NCBI GenBank assembly: GCA_002390455.1
Contig: DGPN01000023.1
Coordinates: 47,703 to 111,702 of the forward strand
Source: Flavobacteriaceae bacterium UBA4439
GTDB lineage: Bacteria; Bacteroidota; Bacteroidia; Flavobacteriales; Flavobacteriaceae
Length of the DNA: 64,000 nucleotides
Direction of reading: 5' to 3'
Each line of letters opens with the position of its first letter. Position 1 is the stretch's first letter. Positions 25,801 to 34,708 of the stretch are shown here, piece after piece. The notes beneath the pieces are model-generated. The model was not told the DNA's origin. It saw nothing but the letters and a program-made list of their open reading frames with translations, and did not search any database. The translations under genes were made by a program, and so were the position numbers.

Positions 25801-27051
25801 ATGAAACCAAGACGTGTAGTAATTACCGGATTGGGAGCCTTAACTCCTATAGGAAATTCCCTCCCTGCTTATTGGGAGGGTTTATTATCTGGTACTAGTG
25901 GTGCCGCAACCATCACCCATTTTGACGCCTCAAATTTCAAAACTCAATTCGCTTGTGAGCTAAAAGACTTCGATCCTCTTAATTTTATGGATCGAAAAGA
26001 GGCCCGTAAGTGTGATCGCTTTGCACAGTATGCGCTGGTGTCCAGTGACGAAGCCATCACTGACTCAGGCTTGGATCTTGACAAAGAAGACAGAGATCGA
26101 ATTGGAGTGATCTGGGGTGCCGGAATTGGCGGATTGGAGACTTTCCAAAACGAAGTGTTGAATTTTGCCGCAGGTGATGGATCTCCTCGATTCAATCCTT
26201 TCTTCATCCCTAAATTGATATCGGATATCGCACCAGGGCTCATTTCGATGAAACACGGACTGAGGGGGCCCAATTTTGCCACCGTATCAGCCTGTGCCTC
26301 TTCATCGAATGCCATGATCGATTCTTTGAATTATATTAGGATGGGCTATGCAGACGTTATTGTTTCTGGTGGATCTGAAGCCGCAGTTACTATCGCCGGA
26401 ATAGGTGGTTTTAATGCTATGCATGCCTTATCCACCAGAAACGATGATCCCAAAACTGCATCACGACCCTTTGACAAGGATCGCGACGGTTTCGTGTTGG
26501 GAGAAGGTGCTGGTGCACTGATTTTAGAAGAATACGAGCACGCCAAAGCCAGAGGAGCAAAAATATATGCAGAACTGGCAGGAGGAGGACTCTCTGCCGA
26601 TGCTCACCACATGACCGCTCCCCACCCCGAAGGTCTAGGAGCCAAAAAAGTAATGGCGAATTGTTTGCGGGATGCTGGGCTTAATCCCGAAGATGTTGAT
26701 GCCATTAACATGCACGGAACCTCGACCCCACTTGGAGATGTTGCCGAGACCAATGCTGTAAAAGCCGTTTTTGGAGATCACGCATACAATATTAACATTA
26801 ACTCCACCAAGTCCATGACAGGTCATTTACTTGGTGCCGCAGGAGCTGTAGAAGCCATTGCCTCTATCATGGCCATTAAACATGGAATCGTTCCTCCTAC
26901 CATTAACCACCAAACGGCTGATGACCAGTTGGATCCCAAAATTAATTTCACCTTGGGAAAGGCTCAGAAAAGAACAGTTGATGTTGCACTTTCCAATACC
27001 TTTGGATTTGGAGGGCACAATGCCTGCGTTATTTTCAAAAAAATTAGCTAA
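25801..27051 (+). CDS. fabF: Beta-ketoacyl-ACP synthase II
   Basis: Condenses malonyl-ACP with acyl-ACP in fatty-acid elongation. A 416-residue thiolase-fold enzyme with nucleophile Cys165 in TVSACASSSNAM, first active-site His in NMHGTSTPLGD and second in KSMTGHLLGAAGA, and the Gly-rich NTFGFGGHNAC end. Length is normal for FabF. It lies between acpP (12 bases) and rnc (8 bases), so the three are one operon. Confidence 0.98.
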   Translation: MKPRRVVITGLGALTPIGNSLPAYWEGLLSGTSGAATITHFDASNFKTQFACELKDFDPLNFMDRKEARKCDRFAQYALVSSDEAITDSGLDLDKEDRDRIGVIWGAGIGGLETFQNEVLNFAAGDGSPRFNPFFIPKLISDIAPGLISMKHGLRGPNFATVSACASSSNAMIDSLNYIRMGYADVIVSGGSEAAVTIAGIGGFNAMHALSTRNDDPKTASRPFDKDRDGFVLGEGAGALILEEYEHAKARGAKIYAELAGGGLSADAHHMTAPHPEGLGAKKVMANCLRDAGLNPEDVDAINMHGTSTPLGDVAETNAVKAVFGDHAYNININSTKSMTGHLLGAAGAVEAIASIMAIKHGIVPPTINHQTADDQLDPKINFTLGKAQKRTVDVALSNTFGFGGHNACVIFKKIS

Positions 27052-27059
27052 TTTAGAAT

Positions 27060-27797
27060 GTGAATCTTCTCAGCCACTTTCTGAAATCATTTTCAAATAA
27101 AGATGTAATGTTTTTCAGTAGGCTTAGAAAAATTACTACCCTAAAAGCCTACAACAAAGACGTCTATCGCACTGCTTTTACCCATCGCTCCACAAACTTA
27201 AGGGACGATGATGGACATTTGATCAATTTTGAAAGACTAGAGTTTTTGGGGGATTCAATGCTCAGCATTGTGGTCTCCTCCTTTCTTTACGAAAAATTTC
27301 CATTTGCAAAAGAAGGAACATTGACAAAATATCGGGCAAAAATTGTCAGTCGTGAAAATCTGAATCAAATTGGACAAAAAATAGACTTGATTCATTTCTT
27401 AGATCAAAAAAGTAAAGTGAATTTTGGAAAGAACATTCACGGCAATCTCCTTGAAGCCCTTATTGGTGCAGTTTTCGTTGATAGAGGCTATAAAAAATGT
27501 AGTTCTTTTGTGATGAAAAAAATCTTGGAAGAACATGTTGACATCGATCAATTACAACACTCCGTACTCAGTTACAAAGGGGTTATGATCGAATGGGGAC
27601 AAAAAACAAAAAAGAATGTAACGTTTAAGACCAATTCAGACAACGGACTCGACCCAGAGTTCAACTACACCACCCAAATTTTCTTGGATGACAAACAAAT
27701 TGTCAAGGCTAGGGGGGTCTCCAAGAAAAAATCCGAGGAAAAAGCTGCTAAACGAGCCTTCCACGCCATGAATATCAAATCAAGGATCCATGGCTAA
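27060..27797 (+). CDS. rnc: Ribonuclease III
   Basis: Cuts double-stranded RNA, including rRNA precursors. A 245-residue protein: the nuclease domain carries the signature FERLEFLGDSMLSIVVS with its acidic residues and later GNLLEALIGAVFVDRG; residues from about 165 form a dsRNA-binding domain ending in KKKSEEKAAKRAFHAM. The start is a GTG eight bases after fabF, giving the usual short flavobacterial N-terminus; an internal ATG at 27108 would trim 16 residues. The 3' end overlaps the next gene by eight bases. Confidence 0.95.
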   Translation: MNLLSHFLKSFSNKDVMFFSRLRKITTLKAYNKDVYRTAFTHRSTNLRDDDGHLINFERLEFLGDSMLSIVVSSFLYEKFPFAKEGTLTKYRAKIVSRENLNQIGQKIDLIHFLDQKSKVNFGKNIHGNLLEALIGAVFVDRGYKKCSSFVMKKILEEHVDIDQLQHSVLSYKGVMIEWGQKTKKNVTFKTNSDNGLDPEFNYTTQIFLDDKQIVKARGVSKKKSEEKAAKRAFHAMNIKSRIHG

Positions 27798-28260
27798 GGT
27801 CAAAAACTACATCCTTGAGGAAATCGATGAAGACGATTTTTCTCTTATTGCTCTCCACAGCAGCTGCGAACCTTATTATCTTGCTTTTTTACTCAACTCC
27901 AAATGCCAGTGCCAATTTGCCCAGAAAAAAGAGAAAAAAGAAGGTGTCAAAGCTGATCATCCCTTTGAAAGTTTCGAGTGGGTCGACCCCATCAAGGGTA
28001 TTGAAATTCGGCTCTTTTCTAATCGGTATTTGAAATTTCAAAAGGATGTCCAAAAGGGCAGTAGCTTATTCGATTTACCTGAGACAAAAGAATTATATTT
28101 GATTCAGGATTTAAAAGAGGTTGATTACATCATAAAAATTGATTCGGGTATCGAAGACCGAGTGATGATCAAAAGAATAGAATCCATTGATCAGGTTTCT
28201 TATCGATATTTAATTGACCAAAGTCAATTAAAAATTGATTCAAGGCTAAATTTATATTAA
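27790..28260 (+). CDS. IPExxxVDY family protein
   Basis: A 156-residue soluble protein of a Bacteroidota family named after its motif. The motif region here reads LIQDLKEVDYIIKI, so the VDY is kept but IPE has become IQD. The N-terminus (EEIDEDDFSLIALHSSCEPYYLAFLLN) and a mid-protein FESFEWVDP match the family. Function is unknown. It is placed between rnc and pyk with overlaps on both sides (eight and one bases), a conserved position that suggests tight co-expression. Confidence 0.85.
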   Translation: MAKVKNYILEEIDEDDFSLIALHSSCEPYYLAFLLNSKCQCQFAQKKEKKEGVKADHPFESFEWVDPIKGIEIRLFSNRYLKFQKDVQKGSSLFDLPETKELYLIQDLKEVDYIIKIDSGIEDRVMIKRIESIDQVSYRYLIDQSQLKIDSRLNLY

Positions 28261-29687
28261 TGAGTAACAGAAAAAAAACTAAAATAGTAGCCACCTTAGG
28301 CCCAGCATCGGACAAGGTTGAGGTAATGGAAGAAATGATCCTTTCTGGCGTAGACGTCTTTCGAATCAATTTTTCTCATGCCGAACATGGAGAAGTTGCA
28401 AAAAGGATCAAAATCATCCGTAAGCTGGGAGAAAAACTGGGTTCTAATACTTCTATTTTGGCTGACCTTCAAGGGCCGAAATTGAGGGTTGGAGTGGTAG
28501 AGGAAGGAACTGTTGTAGCCCCCGGAGATCAAATCGAATTTCTCAATGGTGAGCCTTTTGTGGGTAACAAAGAAAAAGTCTATATGAATTACGACAATTT
28601 CTCCAAAGACGTGCAACCTGGAGAGAGGATATTGTTGGATGATGGTAAGCTTATTTTTGAGATTATTTCGACCGATAAAAAATCAAAAGTTGTAACCAAA
28701 GTAATTCAAGGAGGGAAATTGAAGTCAAAAAAAGGGGTCAACCTTCCCAATACAAAAATATCATTGCCCGCTCTGACTAAAAAAGATGTGATTGATGCCG
28801 AGTTTGCCATCAAACAAAAGGTGGATTGGATTGCCTTATCTTTTGTGAGAAACAGCGAGGACATTTTGGATTTAAAAAAATTAATCGAAAAATATTCCGA
28901 TCATAAAATCCCAATCATAGCAAAAATTGAAAAACCTGAGGGAATTGACAACATCGACAAAATCATCTCTTATTGCGATGGTCTGATGGTAGCCCGAGGT
29001 GACTTGGGAGTTGAAATCCCTCCGGCTGAAGTTCCATTGGTCCAAAAAGAACTGGTGAAACGCGCTAAAAAAGCCAGAATTCCGGTCATTATTGCAACAC
29101 AGATGATGGAAAGTATGATTGACAGCCTTACTGCAACACGGGCAGAGGTAAACGACGTTGCCAATTCGATCATGGACGGAGCAGATGCCGTGATGCTCTC
29201 CGGAGAAACATCTGTTGGAGAGTATCCAGTTCAGGTAATCCAGACCATGAGTTCCATCATCCGTAGTGTGGAAGACTCCGATCTGATCTCAGTACCACAA
29301 AAACCGCCAAACATCAGAACCGTTAGGTTCATTACCAAGTCTATTTGTTACCACGCCGTTCATATTGCCAATGACGTAAAAGCCAAGGCTATTTGTACCC
29401 TTACCAATAGTGGCTATACTGCCTTTCAAGTATCGGCATGGCGACCCAATTCCCATATTTTAGTTTTTACACCCAATAAAAGAATTCTTACCCAACTCAA
29501 TCTGATTTGGGGCGTTAAGGCATTTTATTACAACAGTTTTGAAAGCACTGATAAAACGGTTGAAGAAATCAATGAAATCGCCAAAAATTCGGGTTATGTG
29601 AACACGGGCGATTTGTTGATTAACCTCACGGCAATGCCCATTATAAAAAAGGGAATGGTAAATACTTTGAGGGTCTCCTCCATATAA
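28260..29687 (+). CDS. pyk: Pyruvate kinase
   Basis: Final glycolytic step, phosphoenolpyruvate plus ADP to pyruvate plus ATP. A 475-residue enzyme with VATLGPAS at the start, RINFSHAEHGE, the catalytic-lysine strand IPIIAKIEKPEG, metal-site MVARGDLGVEIP and the MMESMIDSLTATRAEVNDVANS helix. The C-terminal allosteric domain is present. The ATG shares one base with the preceding TAA (TAATG), indicating translational coupling. Confidence 0.97.
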   Translation: MSNRKKTKIVATLGPASDKVEVMEEMILSGVDVFRINFSHAEHGEVAKRIKIIRKLGEKLGSNTSILADLQGPKLRVGVVEEGTVVAPGDQIEFLNGEPFVGNKEKVYMNYDNFSKDVQPGERILLDDGKLIFEIISTDKKSKVVTKVIQGGKLKSKKGVNLPNTKISLPALTKKDVIDAEFAIKQKVDWIALSFVRNSEDILDLKKLIEKYSDHKIPIIAKIEKPEGIDNIDKIISYCDGLMVARGDLGVEIPPAEVPLVQKELVKRAKKARIPVIIATQMMESMIDSLTATRAEVNDVANSIMDGADAVMLSGETSVGEYPVQVIQTMSSIIRSVEDSDLISVPQKPPNIRTVRFITKSICYHAVHIANDVKAKAICTLTNSGYTAFQVSAWRPNSHILVFTPNKRILTQLNLIWGVKAFYYNSFESTDKTVEEINEIAKNSGYVNTGDLLINLTAMPIIKKGMVNTLRVSSI

Positions 29688-29714
29688 TTTGGGTTTGACA
29701 TTATAATCAAACGT

Positions 29715-30707
29715 ATGGAATCAATTAATAAAAAAAACTTTAGTCATATTAGAAGCTGTTTTCTTCTTACGCTATTTTTATTTACTGCTTCATTAGTATT
29801 GAGTCAGAACCCAAAAAAGTGGACTCCAAAAGACAGAAATCTGAGCATTAGGATGCAATTTCCGGATGGAAAAACAAAAGCTCTCATTCTGAGCTTTGAT
29901 GATGGTCCCAAGGAAGATCGTAAGATCGTTTCGCTTCTCAACCAATACAACCTTAAAGGAACTTTTCATTTGAACTCGGGAAGATTATCAGATGAGAATA
30001 TGATCACTGAAGAAGAAGTCAAAACTTTATATACAGGACACGAAATCTCTCTTCATGGGTATAATCATCAGGGAATGACAAATTTGTCAAATATTGATTA
30101 CATCTATGAAATAGGTGAAGACAGAAGGCTGTTAGAACAAGTTTCTGGCCGATTGGTTAGGGGATTGGCATATCCCTTTGGAAGCTATAACGTGGATGCC
30201 ATCCCGACCATGAAAGACTTGGGCGTTGAATATGCTCGAACAGTAGAGGACACCGAAGCATTTGATATTCCTAAAAACTTTATGTTATGGCACCCCTCCA
30301 TACATATGTTTGCCAAAGCCAACTATATGGGGAACAGCCCTGAGAAGGACCAAATAGAGTTCGATAAATTTGACAACTTGACGGATGCTTTTCTAAACGA
30401 AAACCAACTTGCTCTATATTATGTATGGGGGCACAGTTGGGAATACAACCAAAAATGGGACAAAGTTGAAGCGTTTTTTAAAAAAATTTCTAACATAGAT
30501 GAAATTTACTATACCACACACATTGAATTGGTTGATTACCTAAATGCATTTAAATCAATGGTTATTTCAGTAGATAAAACCCAATTTTTGAATAATAGTG
30601 CTGTAGATTTATTCTTTTCAATAACCGACTATTCCAATACTAAAAAACCATGGGTACATAATATTGAACTCCCCGCTGGTCAAGTGATAACAATTCCTGA
30701 TCGTTAA
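29715..30707 (+). CDS. Secreted polysaccharide deacetylase (NodB domain)
   Basis: A 330-residue carbohydrate esterase family 4-type protein. A signal peptide (hydrophobic FLLTLFLFTASLVLS, cleavage near residue 30) sends it to the envelope. The catalytic FDDGP motif has Asp62-Asp63; the metal histidines are in EISLHGYNHQGM (H-x3-H); LAYPFGSYN is motif 3. A C-terminal part of about 80 residues after the NodB fold is of unknown role. The substrate may be an N-acetylated envelope or extracellular glycan. It lies 27 bases after pyk and before a CYTH protein. Confidence 0.9.
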   Translation: MESINKKNFSHIRSCFLLTLFLFTASLVLSQNPKKWTPKDRNLSIRMQFPDGKTKALILSFDDGPKEDRKIVSLLNQYNLKGTFHLNSGRLSDENMITEEEVKTLYTGHEISLHGYNHQGMTNLSNIDYIYEIGEDRRLLEQVSGRLVRGLAYPFGSYNVDAIPTMKDLGVEYARTVEDTEAFDIPKNFMLWHPSIHMFAKANYMGNSPEKDQIEFDKFDNLTDAFLNENQLALYYVWGHSWEYNQKWDKVEAFFKKISNIDEIYYTTHIELVDYLNAFKSMVISVDKTQFLNNSAVDLFFSITDYSNTKKPWVHNIELPAGQVITIPDR

Positions 30708-30723
30708 GATATTTTTTCTGCAA

Positions 30724-31170
30724 ATGAAACTTGAAATTGAAAGAAAATTTTTGGTCAAAAACAATGCTTTCAAAGACCAAACCCTCCGAAGTCACTCCAT
30801 CGTTCAAGGCTATCTGAGCAAGGATCCTGAACGAACCGTTAGGGTTAGAATCATCGACAAAGAAGGATGGTTGACCATCAAGGGAAAAAGTAATGCCCAA
30901 GGAACCAGTCGTTCGGAATGGGAAAAAGCCATTCCATTAGAAGATGCCAAGCAATTATTGGTGCTTGCCATAGATGTCCCAATAGAAAAAATAAGACACA
31001 TCGTCCCCTTTGAAAATTTCACTTTTGAAGTAGATGAATTTTTGACCCATAACAAAAATTTACTTCTAGCCGAAATTGAGCTTCCTTCCGAAGACACTTC
31101 ATTTCCACGTCCCGATTGGCTGGGAGAAGAAGTGACAGGCAATCCCTCCTATTACAATGCCATGATGTAA
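30724..31170 (+). CDS. CYTH-domain protein (adenylate cyclase/thiamine triphosphatase-like)
   Basis: A 148-residue triphosphate-tunnel fold protein. The diagnostic ExExK motif is at residues 4-8 (EIERK), followed by basic strands (RTVRVRIID, WLTIKGKS) and acidic metal-binding strands (FEVDEF, LAEIELPSED). Members hydrolyse inorganic triphosphate or nucleoside triphosphates; small bacterial forms like this are usually tripolyphosphatases, but no assay-level claim is possible. It sits 16 bases after the deacetylase. Confidence 0.9.
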   Translation: MKLEIERKFLVKNNAFKDQTLRSHSIVQGYLSKDPERTVRVRIIDKEGWLTIKGKSNAQGTSRSEWEKAIPLEDAKQLLVLAIDVPIEKIRHIVPFENFTFEVDEFLTHNKNLLLAEIELPSEDTSFPRPDWLGEEVTGNPSYYNAMM

Positions 31171-31237
31171 TCTCATTCTTCAGATTGGAGCATCAAATGA
31201 TAATAAGAATATCGTATATTTCAGAAAAATTTAAAGC

Positions 31238-31678
31238 ATGTATTCGCTATTAAAAAACATTCACTCCTATTGGGCCTATTTAGTTTTACTGATTTTAATT
31301 CTCGGCATCTTAAATGCCATTGCAGGAAAAATTAAAGGAAAGGATTTTGAGTCTAAAGACCTCAGATTGTCATTATTTGGTTTGATCTTTTCACATATTC
31401 AACTTTTGATTGGATTGATTTTATATTTCGTTTCCCCTTGGTTTAGTCAGTGGTCTGACTTGGGCGTAAAAGGCGTAATGAATGACGCTCAAGCTCGATT
31501 GTATTTAGTAGAGCACCCCTTTACGAATATCTTGGCCATTGTCCTGATTACAATGGGTTGGTCTCTTCACAAACGTCAAAGCGACCCAGGGAAAAAATTT
31601 CTTCGAATTGCTTTGTTCTACGGATTGGGGCTGTTATTGCTATTGAGCAGAATCCCATGGGATAGTTGGTTGGGATAG
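31238..31678 (+). CDS. Four-helix membrane protein, cytochrome-b-like
   Basis: A 146-residue integral membrane protein with four predicted helices: YWAYLVLLILILGILNAIAG, then LFGLIFSHIQLLIGLILYF, TNILAIVLITMGWSL and IALFYGLGLLLLLS. Histidines in helices (IHSY, SHIQ, EHPF, LHKR) could bind heme, which is why relatives are sometimes called cytochrome b; that assignment is unproven. Homologues in databases also bear a mistaken ribosomal name. It is followed by gpsA after 15 bases. Confidence 0.7.
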   Translation: MYSLLKNIHSYWAYLVLLILILGILNAIAGKIKGKDFESKDLRLSLFGLIFSHIQLLIGLILYFVSPWFSQWSDLGVKGVMNDAQARLYLVEHPFTNILAIVLITMGWSLHKRQSDPGKKFLRIALFYGLGLLLLLSRIPWDSWLG

Positions 31679-31693
31679 GACAAAAAACATCCT

Positions 31694-32731
31694 ATGAAGC
31701 ACCCCTCAAAAAGACCTGGTATTTCCCATTTGATCCTTAAAAGCAAGCTTAAAATTGCTGTTTTGGGTGGCGGAAGTTGGGGCACAGCACTCATCAAAAT
31801 TCTTACACATAACAAAAGAAATGTAGGGTGGTACATCAGAAATCCCATCAATGCAGATTTTGTTAAGAAATACGCTCACAACCCCAACTATCTAAGTGCC
31901 GCCAACCTAAATACCAGACGTCTAAAGATCAGTTCAGACATCAATCAAGTCGTATCAGAAGCCGATGTGTTGATCCTCGCCATTCCTTCAGCCTTTCTCT
32001 CAAGTGAATTGGAAAAACTAGACCAAGCCATAGATGATAAAATAATTTTTTCTGCGGTCAAAGGTGTCGTTCCTGAAAGCATGTTGATCGTGGGAGAACA
32101 TTTGAACAAAAAGTTCAATGTTCCTCTTGAAAAAATTGGGGTCATTGTTGGCCCCTCCCATGCTGAAGAGATTGCAATGGAACGTTTGTCTTACCTCACT
32201 GTCGCATGCGTCGAAAACAAGCTGGCAAAAGCAATAGCCGCCATGCTCAAAACAACATATATTCGCACCACAATTTCCAATGACATTATGGGGACTGAAT
32301 ATGCCAGTATGCTCAAAAATATCTATGCCATTGCGTCAGGAATTGCCCATGCTCTTGGGTATGGTGACAACTTCCAAAGTGTATTAATGAGTAATGCCAT
32401 ACGGGAAATGAAACGTTTTATTAAGGATGTCTATAAAATGAAGCGCAATATCAACAACTCTGCTTATCTGGGAGATCTTTTAGTTACGGGTTATTCTGAT
32501 TTCAGCCGAAACCGTTCTTTTGGAAGTATGATTGGCAAGGGCTATTCGGTCAAGGCCGCCCAAATGGAAATGAGGATGGTAGCAGAAGGCTACTACGCCA
32601 CCCAATGCGCAAAAATGATTAACGAAAATTACTCCACCAGAGTTCCAATCATAGACGCCGTATTCAACATACTTTACTTGGGTAAAAACCCCGATAAGGT
32701 TTTTAAAAATTTGGTCAAAAAATTGGACTAG
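31694..32731 (+). CDS. gpsA: Glycerol-3-phosphate dehydrogenase, NAD(P)+
   Basis: Makes sn-glycerol 3-phosphate from dihydroxyacetone phosphate for phospholipid synthesis. A 345-residue protein with N-terminal Rossmann loop VLGGGSWGTALIKIL, the FSAVKGVVPE strand, GPSHAEEIAM, the catalytic-lysine helix EYASMLKNIYAIASGIAHALGYGDN and DLLVTGYSDFSRNRSFG. About 20 residues precede the Rossmann strand, so the true start might be a little downstream. Its TAG interlocks with the pheS stop over four bases (CTAG). Confidence 0.96.
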   Translation: MKHPSKRPGISHLILKSKLKIAVLGGGSWGTALIKILTHNKRNVGWYIRNPINADFVKKYAHNPNYLSAANLNTRRLKISSDINQVVSEADVLILAIPSAFLSSELEKLDQAIDDKIIFSAVKGVVPESMLIVGEHLNKKFNVPLEKIGVIVGPSHAEEIAMERLSYLTVACVENKLAKAIAAMLKTTYIRTTISNDIMGTEYASMLKNIYAIASGIAHALGYGDNFQSVLMSNAIREMKRFIKDVYKMKRNINNSAYLGDLLVTGYSDFSRNRSFGSMIGKGYSVKAAQMEMRMVAEGYYATQCAKMINENYSTRVPIIDAVFNILYLGKNPDKVFKNLVKKLD

Positions 32732-33744
32732 CTCCCCGATTGGAATTGGGAAAGAAATCGTACATCGTTTTCAAAAAAGAGACGGATATCTCCAATTTGA
32801 TACAAGAGCATGGCAATTCTTTCGATCCCCATACCAAAGGCATAACCAGAATATTCCTCTGGATCAATGTTACAGTTTTTCAAAACATTAGGATCGACCA
32901 TCCCACAGCCCATGATCTCTAACCAACCGGTTCCTTTGGTGATCCGATAATCTGTTTCTGTTTCCAGTCCCCAATAAATATCTACCTCTGCACTGGGTTC
33001 CGTAAATGGGAAATAAGAAGGACGTAAACGTATTTTTGACTTTCCAAATAAGGCTTTTGTAAAATAGAGTAAGGTCTGTTTTAGGTCGGCAAAAGAGACA
33101 TCCTTGTCAATATACAACCCCTCAACCTGATGAAAAATACAATGGGCTCTAGCAGAGATGGCCTCATTTCTAAACACCCTTCCTGGAGAGATGGTTCGAA
33201 TGGGAGGCTTATGATTTTCCATATACCTCACTTGTACGGAAGAGGTATGAGTTCGCAGCAAAATATCGGGATCGGTTTGAATAAAGAAGGTATCCTGCAT
33301 GTCTCTGGCAGGATGGTATTCTGGCAAATTCAAAGCGGTAAAATTGTGCCAGTCGTCCTCAATCTCTGGCCCCTCAGAAATGTTGAATCCAATCTGAGAA
33401 AAAATTTCAACAATTCTATTTTTGACCAAAGAGAGTGGATGTCGAGAACCCAACTCCACGGGAAAACTTGTTCTGGATAAATCTTCGTGATTGCCTTGAG
33501 AGGCAGTATCGACCGTTTTAATCTGAAGGGCTTTTACCTTTTCGGCAACAGCATTTTTAAGGGTATTGAGTGCTTGGCCATAGTCTCTTTTCTCCTGAGG
33601 TGGCACCTCTTTAAAGGCTATAAAAAAGTCATTTAAAATTCCTTTTTTACCCAAATATTTTATTCGAAAAGCCTCAACCTCTTCTTTGGACTGAGTATCA
33701 AAAGCATTGACCGAAGCCAAGTTTTCATTAATCTTATCAATCAT
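32728..33744 (-). CDS. pheS: Phenylalanyl-tRNA synthetase alpha subunit
   Basis: Catalytic subunit of the class II PheRS. A 338-residue protein: an N-terminal coiled coil (about 1-85), class II motif 2 in RNEAISARAHCIFHQVEGLY, and motif 3 in GYAFGMGIERIAMLLY with the ATP-binding arginine. EGPEIEDDWHNFTALNLPEYHPARD is the signature start of the catalytic core. The beta subunit gene pheT is not in this window. A TAnnTTTG box ends four bases before the ATG. Confidence 0.97.
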   Translation of the reverse strand: MIDKINENLASVNAFDTQSKEEVEAFRIKYLGKKGILNDFFIAFKEVPPQEKRDYGQALNTLKNAVAEKVKALQIKTVDTASQGNHEDLSRTSFPVELGSRHPLSLVKNRIVEIFSQIGFNISEGPEIEDDWHNFTALNLPEYHPARDMQDTFFIQTDPDILLRTHTSSVQVRYMENHKPPIRTISPGRVFRNEAISARAHCIFHQVEGLYIDKDVSFADLKQTLLYFTKALFGKSKIRLRPSYFPFTEPSAEVDIYWGLETETDYRITKGTGWLEIMGCGMVDPNVLKNCNIDPEEYSGYAFGMGIERIAMLLYQIGDIRLFFENDVRFLSQFQSGS

Positions 33745-33748
33745 GTAA

Positions 33749-33756
33749 CAAAAGTA
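33749..33756 (-). promoter_or_regulatory. -7 box TACTTTTG immediately before pheS
   Basis: Exact TAnnTTTG on the minus strand in the 17-bp gap behind the preceding gene, four bases from the pheS ATG. If active it would give a leaderless pheS transcript; it could also be chance. Confidence 0.35.
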
Positions 33757-33761
33757 AACAT

Positions 33762-34136
33762 TTATTGAATTAGCTCGCGTTTTAAAAAATACTCTACTAG
33801 TGCTTCTTTCATCAGAATACTTTGCTCCCCGGGCTTGAGGGGAGGCAGCTCCTCCAAAAGTTCAAAATGAGGCCAGCCCTCATCATCAAAAAAATCGAAT
33901 CGATAGTAACCATAGGGCTCCAAGACCGAACATATTCCGACATGAATCAGGTTGACATTATCGTCTTTTTTCATTTTTCGATGAACCTGACCCAATTCTT
34001 GCAAACCGACCAAATACAAAACTCCTTCTACATCTAGGGCTTCGCCATCGGAAAAACGCTCACTGAGCAACACAAGCAAAGTTTCCCAACGTTCCTTTAA
34101 TTTTTTATCTCGGCTTTCATTTTTTCTCACCTTCAA
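33762..34136 (-). CDS. Conserved protein of unknown function
   Basis: An approximately 124-residue soluble acidic protein. The recognisable part starts at RKNESRDKKLKERWETLLVLLSE and includes EPYGYYRFDFFDDEGWPHFELLEELPPL, a block I associate with an uncharacterised Bacteroidota family. The open frame extends to 34208, but that would cross the divergent cvpA start; TTG at 34136 or GTG at 34130 is more likely. A TATCTTTG box at 34134-34141 overlaps the TTG, so the exact start is open. It lies 17 bases before pheS. Confidence 0.62.
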   Translation of the reverse strand: MKVRKNESRDKKLKERWETLLVLLSERFSDGEALDVEGVLYLVGLQELGQVHRKMKKDDNVNLIHVGICSVLEPYGYYRFDFFDDEGWPHFELLEELPPLKPGEQSILMKEALVEYFLKRELIQ

Positions 34137-34198
34137 AGATACTGGCTTTAGGGCTAATCTAGGAATGAGATTCCCAAAAATAAAGTACATTCGTATAA

Positions 34199-34708
34199 TT
34201 GAATGCAATCGATATCATACTGGCCATTGCCTTGGGCTTTGGGTTCGTCAAAGGGTTTTACAAGGGGTTTATCGTCGAAGTAGCCAGCTTGGGGGCTTTG
34301 TTTTTGGGGCTGTTGGGTGCAGTAAAATTTTCAGGCTTTATTGCCGATCTGTTAAACGAATTCTTTGATTGGAATCCAGTAGCCGTTCAAACTGTATCTT
34401 ATTTAGTCGTATTTATCATCATCGTCTATGCCATATCCGTTTTGGCAAGAGCATTGACCAAAATCATCAGTAAGGCTTCACTGGGCTTGTTCAACAAGTT
34501 TTTGGGTGCTTTATTCGGTCTATTAAAATGGGCCATATTAATGAGTGTCGTCGTCTTTTTTATGGAAAAACTCAACACATGGATCACCATTATCGACGCT
34601 GAAATGATGGAAAGTTCTATTCTTTATCAACCCATTACCGAATTAGGGGAATACCTTTTTAGTTGGGGGAGTGAATTATCAAAAGAGCTCCCAGAAGATC
34701 TTATTTAA
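34199..34708 (+). CDS. CvpA family membrane protein
   Basis: A 169-residue inner-membrane protein with four hydrophobic helices, opening with NAIDIILAIALGFGFVKGFYKG, the standard CvpA/colicin-V-production start, followed by VEVASLGALFLGLLGAVKFSG. The C-terminus is polar and short. In enterobacteria CvpA is tied to envelope homeostasis; the molecular role is unknown. The start is TTG at 34199, fixed by the conserved N-terminus. Its 3' end overlaps that of batE by eight bases. Confidence 0.88.
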   Translation: MNAIDIILAIALGFGFVKGFYKGFIVEVASLGALFLGLLGAVKFSGFIADLLNEFFDWNPVAVQTVSYLVVFIIIVYAISVLARALTKIISKASLGLFNKFLGALFGLLKWAILMSVVVFFMEKLNTWITIIDAEMMESSILYQPITELGEYLFSWGSELSKELPEDLI

